Assembly: GCA_030018745.1 (NCBI GenBank)
Contig: JASEHB010000003.1
Coordinates: 1-20,675 of the forward strand
Source: Desulfatibacillaceae bacterium
GTDB taxonomy: Bacteria; Desulfobacterota; Desulfobacteria; Desulfobacterales; Desulfatibacillaceae
Direction: 5' to 3'
DNA: 20,675 bases
Part shown: piece by piece, positions 14,954-20,675 of the stretch
Position numbering within the stretch: position 1 is the stretch's first letter
Layout: the number at the start of each line of letters is the position of its first letter
Made by a program: the position numbers and the translations under genes
Notes under the pieces: generated by a model
Database searches by the model: none
Told to the model about the DNA's origin: nothing
Seen by the model: the letters and a program-made list of their open reading frames with translations, nothing else

Positions 14954-15673
14954 ATGGCTTATGCCAAATACAAAAAAGTGCTGCTGAAGCTTTCCGGAGA
15001 AGCCCTGATGGGGGATCAGGGCTTTGGCATAAGCCCGGACTATCTGGCCTATGTGGCAGACGAAGTCCGCAGCGTGCATGATATGGGCTGCCAGCTTGCC
15101 CTTGTAATCGGGGGGGGCAACATTTTCCGGGGCATAGAATCCTCGTCCTTTGGCATGGATCGCACCAGCGCAGACCACATGGGAATGCTGGCAACGGTCA
15201 TAAACGCTCTAGCCCTGCAGGATGCCCTGGAAAAAAAGGGAATGCAGACCCGTGTGATGTCTGCCATAACCATGCCCCAGGTGGCCGAGCCTTACATACT
15301 GCGGCGGGCGCTGCGGCATCTGGAAAAAGGCCGGGTGGTGATTTTTGCAGCCGGAACCGGCAACCCCTATTTCACCACAGACACGGCCGCCGTGCTGCGG
15401 GCACAGGAAATTCATGCCCAGATACTGCTCAAGGCAACCCGCGTGGACACCCTTTATGATGCAGACCCTGCAAAGGTGCCGGACGCAAAGCCCATTTTAA
15501 AGACCACGCACCGCTTTGTGCTGGAAAAAGAACTCCGTGTCATGGACATGACCGCAATTTCATTGGCCCTGGACAACAATCTGCCGGTTCAGATTTTCAA
15601 CCTGTCTGGAGCGGGCAATATTCGCCGGGCCGTGTGCGGTGAATCCGTGGGTACCTATATTTCCGCCCAATGA
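14954..15673 (+). CDS. pyrH: UMP kinase
   Basis: 239 residues from ATG 14954; a GTG at 14945 in the same frame overlaps the tsf end and would add three residues. The amino-acid-kinase fold is clear: YKKVLLKLSGEALMG at the start, GGGNIFRG, the UMP-site region DHMGMLATVINALAL, and FAAGTGNPYFTTDTAA. It converts UMP to UDP with ATP and is hexameric in bacteria. GGGTGAG lies 8 bases before the ATG, inside the tsf end. The gene is followed by frr after 81 bases. Confidence 0.97.
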   Translation: MAYAKYKKVLLKLSGEALMGDQGFGISPDYLAYVADEVRSVHDMGCQLALVIGGGNIFRGIESSSFGMDRTSADHMGMLATVINALALQDALEKKGMQTRVMSAITMPQVAEPYILRRALRHLEKGRVVIFAAGTGNPYFTTDTAAVLRAQEIHAQILLKATRVDTLYDADPAKVPDAKPILKTTHRFVLEKELRVMDMTAISLALDNNLPVQIFNLSGAGNIRRAVCGESVGTYISAQ

Positions 15674-15754
15674 GGCTTGTGGCCACCCCTTCTTGAGCCG
15701 GATCCGGCCTTTGTCCCTTAAAACCCGGTTCCGGCTGCTTTGGCGAGGTGCAAC

Positions 15755-16312
15755 ATGCTTGAGCTTGTTTACGAAGAATCCCGTGAAAAAATGGAGAAGT
15801 CCATCTCCCACCTTCAGCAGGACCTGCTGCGCATCCGCACGGGCCGCGCATCCCAGTCCTTGCTGGACGGCATAAGGGTGGACTACTACGGCACCCCGAC
15901 CCCCATCAGCCAAATGGCGACCATAAGCGTGCCCGAAAGCCGCCTTATAACAATCGCCCCCTGGGATGCCTCGGTCATCAATGATGTGGAAAAGGCCATC
16001 TTGAAATCGGATCTGGGCCTTACACCAAACAATGACGGCAAAATAATAAGAATCTCCATTCCGGCCCTTACCGAGCAGCGCAGAAAAGAGCTTGTAAAGG
16101 TTATAAACAAGATGTGCGAGGAGCAGAAGGTTGCTGTTCGCAACATCCGCCGCGAAGCAAACGAAAACCTTAAAAAATTCAAAAAAGACGGCGATATAAC
16201 CGAGGATGAAATGTTCAAGGGCCAGGATGAGGTGCAGAAAATCACAAACGAGCACATCGAAAAAATAGACAAGGTTTGCCAGGCCAAGGAAAAGGAAATT
16301 CTTGAATTCTGA
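15755..16312 (+). CDS. frr: Ribosome recycling factor
   Basis: 185 residues, the same length as E. coli RRF. The start is ATG 15755 with GAGGTG just upstream; an open extension to 15740 is not needed. Signature regions are LLRIRTGRASQSLLDGI, YYGTPTPISQMA, RLITIAPWDAS and ISIPALTEQRRKELVK, followed by the long C-terminal helices (NIRREANENLKKFKKDG, EDEMFKGQDEVQKITNEHI). It splits post-termination ribosomes together with EF-G. Its last 11 bases overlap the uppS start, which suggests coupled translation. Confidence 0.98.
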   Translation: MLELVYEESREKMEKSISHLQQDLLRIRTGRASQSLLDGIRVDYYGTPTPISQMATISVPESRLITIAPWDASVINDVEKAILKSDLGLTPNNDGKIIRISIPALTEQRRKELVKVINKMCEEQKVAVRNIRREANENLKKFKKDGDITEDEMFKGQDEVQKITNEHIEKIDKVCQAKEKEILEF

Positions 16313-17123
16313 TTGCAAAAACGCGCCTACACCGGATTTGGACCTTGGCCTGGATTCCTCAAAACTTCCATGCCATGTGGCCATTATCATGGACGGCAAC
16401 GGGCGCTGGGCGCAGAAAAGGCTTTTGAACCGGATTCAGGGGCACGAAAAAGGCTCGGATGCGGTGCGCCGAATTGTGCGGGCAAGCCGTCAGGCAGGCA
16501 TAGGGTATCTCACCCTCTATGCCTTTTCCACGGAAAACTGGCAGCGCCCCAAGATGGAAGTTAGCGCCCTGATGGGCCTGTTGAAAAGGTTTTTGAAAAG
16601 CGAGGAAGCCCTTATGCTGGAAAAGGGTATCCGCCTAAATGTGGTGGGCGACAAGTCCCGCCTTCCTGCTGATGTTCAAAAGGCCCTGGACAGGGCCATA
16701 TCCGTAACAAGCGCCAACAATGACATGGTTCTTTCACTGGCCCTTTCATACGGAGGCCGCGAGGAATTGGTCCGGGCAGCCCGAACTTTGGCGGCAAAGG
16801 CCAAAAATGGCGACATTGCGCCGGAAGCCATAAACGAAAAAGAAATTTCCTCCTTCCTTTACACGGCGGATATGCCGGACCCGGATCTTGTAATCCGCAC
16901 AAGCGGAGAGTTGAGGATATCCAATTTTCTGCTTTGGCAGATTGCATACGCCGAGTTTTTTTTCACGCCCACCCTCTGGCCGGATTTTTCTACTGAAGAA
17001 TATTTTTCAATTCTGCGCGACTTTGCGGGCCGCCAGCGCCGTTTTGGCAAAATCGGCAGCCAGGCCCAGGAGGGGCAGGCATCCCCCTCAAAGAGCGCTA
17101 CTGGTGCTGCGGAGTCCCCATGA
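16302..17123 (+). CDS. uppS: Undecaprenyl diphosphate synthase (cis-prenyltransferase)
   Basis: 273 residues from a TTG codon at 16302, inside the end of frr, with AAGGAAA just upstream. The family requires residues well before VAIIMDGNGRWA, which supports this start; no ATG is available in that stretch. Catalytic Asp31 lies in MDGNGRWA. Other conserved parts are LTLYAFSTENW, LALSYGGREELV and PDLVIRTSGELRISNFLLW near the C-terminus. It builds the C55 lipid carrier used for peptidoglycan and O-antigen. The last 25 residues (SQAQEGQASPSKSATG) are a variable tail. The stop overlaps the cdsA ATG by four bases. Confidence 0.95.
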   Translation: MNSDCKNAPTPDLDLGLDSSKLPCHVAIIMDGNGRWAQKRLLNRIQGHEKGSDAVRRIVRASRQAGIGYLTLYAFSTENWQRPKMEVSALMGLLKRFLKSEEALMLEKGIRLNVVGDKSRLPADVQKALDRAISVTSANNDMVLSLALSYGGREELVRAARTLAAKAKNGDIAPEAINEKEISSFLYTADMPDPDLVIRTSGELRISNFLLWQIAYAEFFFTPTLWPDFSTEEYFSILRDFAGRQRRFGKIGSQAQEGQASPSKSATGAAESP

Positions 17124-17944
17124 GTCTTTCTTCCCATGCCAAACGCTGGATAACCGTTGCCTTTGTGGCGCCGGTACTTATCGTGTTTTTTCTTTCCGCC
17201 CCTGCGGGAGCGGTTACTGTTCTTGCTGCCATTGTTGCGGCTTTAGCCCTGTGGGAGTATTTCAGCCTTTTTGTTGGCACAAAAAGCCCGGCGGATTTGG
17301 GCTACCTCCTGGCTGTGGTAATTGGTTCGGGCATAATGTGGGCCGGTTGTTCAGGTGCTTTTCCCGTGATGCTGGTACTGCTGTGGGTAACGGTCTTTGT
17401 CTTTTCATCAAGGACAATCATCCGCTACAATCAGGGAAGACCCGGTTTTGATGTTCTGGTAAAGGAGTCCATGGCCATCCTTTACATACCCTGTATGCTC
17501 ACATCCATTGTTCTCATCCGGGCATCGGAAGACGGGGTTTCATGGCTGTTTCTGGTTCTTTTTCTGGCCTTTATTTCAGATACCGGCGCTTTTTACGCAG
17601 GCAAGTTTTTGGGCAAGCGCAAACTCATTCCCAAAATAAGCCCTGCCAAAACAGTTGAGGGCGCTTTGGGCAGCATTGCGGCGGATATAATTGTTGTTGT
17701 TGTCTTTAAGCTGATTGTGCCTGCAATGGCAGACCTTTCCTGGGGCTTTATGTTAAGCATGGCTGTTTGCGCGGCTGTGGCAACCCAGATAGGCGACCTC
17801 TTCGAATCCATGTTAAAGCGCAGCTACAATGTAAAGGATTCGGGCATTTTCTTTCCCGGCCACGGCGGAATGCTCGACCGCATTGACGGTCTGCTTTTCA
17901 CGGGACCTGTGGTGCTGGGCTTCATGCTGGCAGCCGCGTCCTGA
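17120..17944 (+). CDS. cdsA: Phosphatidate cytidylyltransferase
   Basis: 274 residues with about eight hydrophobic segments, as in CdsA (285 in E. coli). It makes CDP-diacylglycerol from phosphatidate and CTP at the inner membrane, the precursor used by the PgsA/PgpA route whose last enzyme is encoded at 5979-6485. The C-terminal signature is complete: ISPAKTVEGALGS, GDLFESMLKRSYNVKDSG and FPGHGGMLDRIDGLLF. The ATG overlaps the uppS stop (ATGA), so the two are translationally coupled. dxr follows after 82 bases. The uppS-cdsA-dxr-rseP order is the usual one in proteobacteria. Confidence 0.96.
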   Translation: MSLSSHAKRWITVAFVAPVLIVFFLSAPAGAVTVLAAIVAALALWEYFSLFVGTKSPADLGYLLAVVIGSGIMWAGCSGAFPVMLVLLWVTVFVFSSRTIIRYNQGRPGFDVLVKESMAILYIPCMLTSIVLIRASEDGVSWLFLVLFLAFISDTGAFYAGKFLGKRKLIPKISPAKTVEGALGSIAADIIVVVVFKLIVPAMADLSWGFMLSMAVCAAVATQIGDLFESMLKRSYNVKDSGIFFPGHGGMLDRIDGLLFTGPVVLGFMLAAAS

Positions 17945-18026
17945 AAATGCCCGGCAAAGGGGCGCTTTTTAGCCCGGCATCCAGCATTGCGCAACCAAAA
18001 AGGCCCGGCAAAAGGCGGCTTGTTTC

Positions 18027-19178
18027 ATGATAAACTTGAGCATACTCGGCTCCACAGGCTCCATAGGAAAAAACGCCTGCTGGGTGGCAAAGAATTTTCC
18101 GGAAAAGTTTTCCGTCAAGGCCCTCACCGCATCCACAAGCATAAAAGCCCTTGCTGACCAGATAGCCGCCTTTAAGCCCGAAATGGCAGTGGTGCGCGAC
18201 AAGGAGCAGGCACAAAAGCTTTCCGCCCTTGTTGGAAAAAATACCTGCCGCATAGATTACGGGCCAGACGGCTACGCAAAGGCCGCAAGCCTGCCGGGTG
18301 TTGATACTGTAATTTCTTCAACCGTGGGCGCAGCAGGCCTTGTTCCCACCCTGGCAGCCGTGGATGCAGGAAAAACCGTGGCCCTTGCCAACAAGGAGGC
18401 CCTGGTCATGGCCGGAGGCCTGGTCATGGAGCGGGCAAGGCTCTCCAGCGTGCGCATTCTGCCCATAGATTCCGAGCATTCAGCCATTTTCCAGTGCCTT
18501 GCAGGCCACAACCGGGACGAGCTTTCCCGCATCTGGCTCACTGCTTCGGGCGGGCCTTTTCTTAACACCCCTGTTGAGGATTTCGCCTCAATCACGCCGG
18601 AAATGGCCCTGGCCCATCCAAACTGGGACATGGGGGCGAAAATCTCAATTGATTCAGCCACCATGATGAACAAGGGCCTTGAGGTGATTGAGGCCAGATG
18701 GCTCTTTGATGTGAGCCAAAAGCAGATTGCGGTTCTGGTGCATCCACAGAGCATTGTCCATTCAATGGTGGAGTATGTTGACGGCTCGGTAATCGCCCAG
18801 ATGGGCAAGCCGGATATGCGCTGCGCAATTGCCTATGCCATGAGCTTTCCGGAGCGGCTGGCTCTGCCCGTGCCTCCTCTGGATTTTTACCAGACAGCGC
18901 CCCTTAACTTTATGAAACCCGATACAGGCAAATTCCCCTGCCTGGCTCTTGCATTTAAAGCCCTTGAACAGGCACAGACCTACCCTGCCGTGCTCAATGC
19001 GGCAAACGAGGCGGCGGTGGAAGCCTTTCTGAACAAAAAAATCGCGTTTTTACAAATTCCTCACATTGTCTCCCTGGCCCTTGATGCCCACAGGCCCGGC
19101 TCCGGGAGCAATCTGGCCGACATCCTTGGTGCTGATGCATGGGCAAGGAAATTTGCGGCCAAGGCGGTGGCAAAATAA
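18027..19178 (+). CDS. dxr: 1-deoxy-D-xylulose 5-phosphate reductoisomerase
   Basis: 383 residues (E. coli 398). It catalyses the first committed step of the MEP isoprenoid pathway with NADPH, feeding the prenyl precursors used by UppS. Visible are the NADPH-binding GSTGSIG at 8-14, the ALANKEALVMAG stretch, the SEHSAIFQCL metal and substrate region, and HPNWDMGAKISIDSATMMNKG with GLEVIEARWLF. The ATG at 18027 has AAAAGGCGG upstream. Its TAA stop overlaps the rseP ATG by one base. Confidence 0.97.
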   Translation: MINLSILGSTGSIGKNACWVAKNFPEKFSVKALTASTSIKALADQIAAFKPEMAVVRDKEQAQKLSALVGKNTCRIDYGPDGYAKAASLPGVDTVISSTVGAAGLVPTLAAVDAGKTVALANKEALVMAGGLVMERARLSSVRILPIDSEHSAIFQCLAGHNRDELSRIWLTASGGPFLNTPVEDFASITPEMALAHPNWDMGAKISIDSATMMNKGLEVIEARWLFDVSQKQIAVLVHPQSIVHSMVEYVDGSVIAQMGKPDMRCAIAYAMSFPERLALPVPPLDFYQTAPLNFMKPDTGKFPCLALAFKALEQAQTYPAVLNAANEAAVEAFLNKKIAFLQIPHIVSLALDAHRPGSGSNLADILGADAWARKFAAKAVAK

Positions 19179-20641
19179 TGTTTGCAACCCTGTTTGTTTT
19201 CATACTGGTTTTGGGTCTTCTGGTTTTTGCCCACGAGCTTGGGCATTTTCTCTTTGCCCGGCTTTTCAAGGTGGGGGTGGAGACCTTTTCTTTAGGCTTT
19301 GGCCCACGGCTTTTCGGCTTCAAGCGGGGCATGACCGATTACCGGGTCTCTGCCGTGCCCCTTGGCGGCTATGTAAAAATGGTGGGCGAAGACCCGGGTG
19401 ATGACATAAGCCCCGAAAAAGCCGCCCTCTCCTTTTCGCACAAGCCTGTTTTTGTGCGGGCCTTCATTGCCGCATTCGGCCCCCTTTTCAACCTGCTGCT
19501 GGCGCTTGTGATTTTCTGGATGATGTTCCAGTTGGGGGGCTTGAGAATAATGTCCCCGGTAATTGAGGGAGTGAGTGAGGATTCCCCGGCAGCCGTGGCA
19601 GGCATGGAGGCGCAGGATACGGTCCTTTCCATAAATGGAAAAAAGGTGAAGGACTGGAGCCGCATGGCCGAACTTATCGCCAATTCCAACGGCAGGCCTT
19701 TGCAGGTGGAGGTTTTGCGGGATGAAAAGGTGATAAGCTTTTTGATTTTGCCAGATGAGGTGCCGGGCCGCAACATATTAGGCGAAGCCCAGACCAATTA
19801 CCGCATAGGCGTGGAAGGCGGGCAGATAAGAAAGCCAGGCCCAATTGAGGCCTTTGTTTACGGCAGCAGGGAAACCTGGGAGTGGGTGAGGCTCACAGGC
19901 TGGTTTGTCTCCAAAATGTTCACCGGCACGGTACCCATAAAGGCAATGGGCGGCCCCATACAGATAGCCAGGGAAACGGGCCGCCAAGCCAGGGCAGGCA
20001 TTGTCAACCTTTTCTACCTGGTGGCCGTGCTGTCGGTAAACCTTGCGCTCATCAACCTTTTGCCCATACCCATCCTTGACGGCGGGCATCTGCTCTTCCT
20101 TGCAATAGAGGCCATACGCAAAAAGCCCGTAAGCATAAAGGTGCGCGAAATATCAACCCAGGTGGGGCTTGCCCTGCTTGTTGGCCTTATGATGGTGGTT
20201 TTTTACAACGATTTTATGCGGGTGCGCGATTCGGGCAATGTAATTTTTGTGGATGATGAAAAAAGCTCCATTGCTGCCCACAGGTTAAGGCTGGAATCCG
20301 CCGGGAAAAGCATGATTCAGGCTGGCTCCGTGGAGAGGATTCTGATCTTTCTTGAGGAAAACCCCAATGAAAAGGTTGATGCCATCATCTTGAGCCAGGA
20401 GCAGGTGTCTGATATTGACGAGGCAACAAGAAAAATAAAGGAGTTGCGCCCGGACATCGCAATTATTGCCATAGCCGCCGAAGGCCATGAGGAGGATTTG
20501 CCCGATACCCCCGTCATCTCCGGCCTTTTTGCCTGGCTTTATCATCCCCTTGAGCATCAGGACATTCTGGGCGCCCTGGAACAGGCCCGCAAGGAGGCGC
20601 AGGAGAAAGAATCCGTGCAGGCAGAGCAGGACAATCAATAA
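19178..20641 (+). CDS. rseP: RseP-type site-2 protease with fused C-terminal pseudoreceiver domain
   Basis: 487 residues from ATG 19178 (overlapping the dxr stop). The zinc protease core has HELGH at 19-23 in the first membrane helix and LDG at 300-302 in a later one; a single PDZ domain lies at about 120-205 (EGVSEDSPAAVAGM, VLSINGKKV). E. coli RseP has two PDZ domains. The last membrane helix ends near residue 343 (FYNDFMRVRD). Residues 355-475 then form a receiver-like fold: VIFVDDE at 355-361, strand 3 DAIILS at 401-406, AIAAEG, and LYHPL. The phospho-acceptor Asp is Ser406, the Thr is Ala433 and the Lys is His456, so it should not be phosphorylated in the usual way. RseP cuts membrane anti-sigma factors and signal-peptide remnants. 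The frame across the junction is continuous. Confidence 0.9.
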   Translation: MFATLFVFILVLGLLVFAHELGHFLFARLFKVGVETFSLGFGPRLFGFKRGMTDYRVSAVPLGGYVKMVGEDPGDDISPEKAALSFSHKPVFVRAFIAAFGPLFNLLLALVIFWMMFQLGGLRIMSPVIEGVSEDSPAAVAGMEAQDTVLSINGKKVKDWSRMAELIANSNGRPLQVEVLRDEKVISFLILPDEVPGRNILGEAQTNYRIGVEGGQIRKPGPIEAFVYGSRETWEWVRLTGWFVSKMFTGTVPIKAMGGPIQIARETGRQARAGIVNLFYLVAVLSVNLALINLLPIPILDGGHLLFLAIEAIRKKPVSIKVREISTQVGLALLVGLMMVVFYNDFMRVRDSGNVIFVDDEKSSIAAHRLRLESAGKSMIQAGSVERILIFLEENPNEKVDAIILSQEQVSDIDEATRKIKELRPDIAIIAIAAEGHEEDLPDTPVISGLFAWLYHPLEHQDILGALEQARKEAQEKESVQAEQDNQ

Positions 20642-20675
20642 CAACCCTGCCCTGTCCACTTGAAAATACGCCCAG

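Noticed and set aside
15560..16399. Minus-strand open frame of 279 codons opposite pyrH and frr
   Set aside because: It lies antisense across two well-supported genes and encodes no recognisable domain.
1..20675. tRNA or rRNA genes
   Set aside because: No cloverleaf-like sequence or rRNA segment was recognised by eye on either strand; a covariance-model search was not possible.

Overview
The window is a chromosomal segment of a Gram-negative anaerobe, most likely a Desulfobacterota (deltaproteobacterial) sulfate reducer or close relative. This is inferred from a soluble HdrA / HdrA-MvhD / HdrD-type iron-sulfur module, two radical SAM proteins, a PAS sensor carrying a CPWC motif, an LPS heptose gene (hldE), and the order rpsB-tsf-pyrH-frr-uppS-cdsA-dxr-rseP. 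No taxonomic marker fixes the genus.

Left part (1-8326), mostly minus strand. It holds a PAS-domain sensor cut by the window edge, hemW, and a second radical SAM protein with an unusual CX4CX2C cluster motif. A lone plus-strand gene encodes an exported LysM/SPOR-like protein with a Tat-like signal. A minus-strand run of hldE, yggU (DUF167), pgpA and a Kef-type antiporter with two RCK_C domains follows. hldE very probably starts at a TTG codon at 8326.

Middle (8327-12561). A 400-base divergent region contains a good sigma70-type promoter facing right. It drives a three-gene redox operon: a short HdrA-like flavoprotein, a QmoB-like HdrA/ferredoxin/MvhD protein, and an HdrD/DsrK-like protein with a CCG domain. 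The third gene looks broken by a TGA at 12049-12051. The same frame continues without interruption to 12561, and the TGA sits where the family has cysteine (ECGHA). The best reading is a 405-residue selenoprotein with Sec236; a hairpin suited to a bacterial SECIS follows the TGA.

12562-13299 has no gene. It holds a cluster of imperfect, partly inverted palindromic repeats, a strong REP-like palindrome, and the likely promoter and leader of rpsB.

Right part (13300-20641). This is a co-directional housekeeping run for translation (rpsB, tsf, frr), UMP synthesis (pyrH), undecaprenyl carrier synthesis (uppS), phospholipid synthesis (cdsA), isoprenoid synthesis (dxr) and the site-2 protease rseP. 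RseP carries an in-frame C-terminal domain of about 130 residues with a response-regulator receiver fold but without the phospho-acceptor aspartate.

The two most unusual items are the putative selenoprotein in the Hdr-like operon and the RseP-pseudoreceiver fusion.
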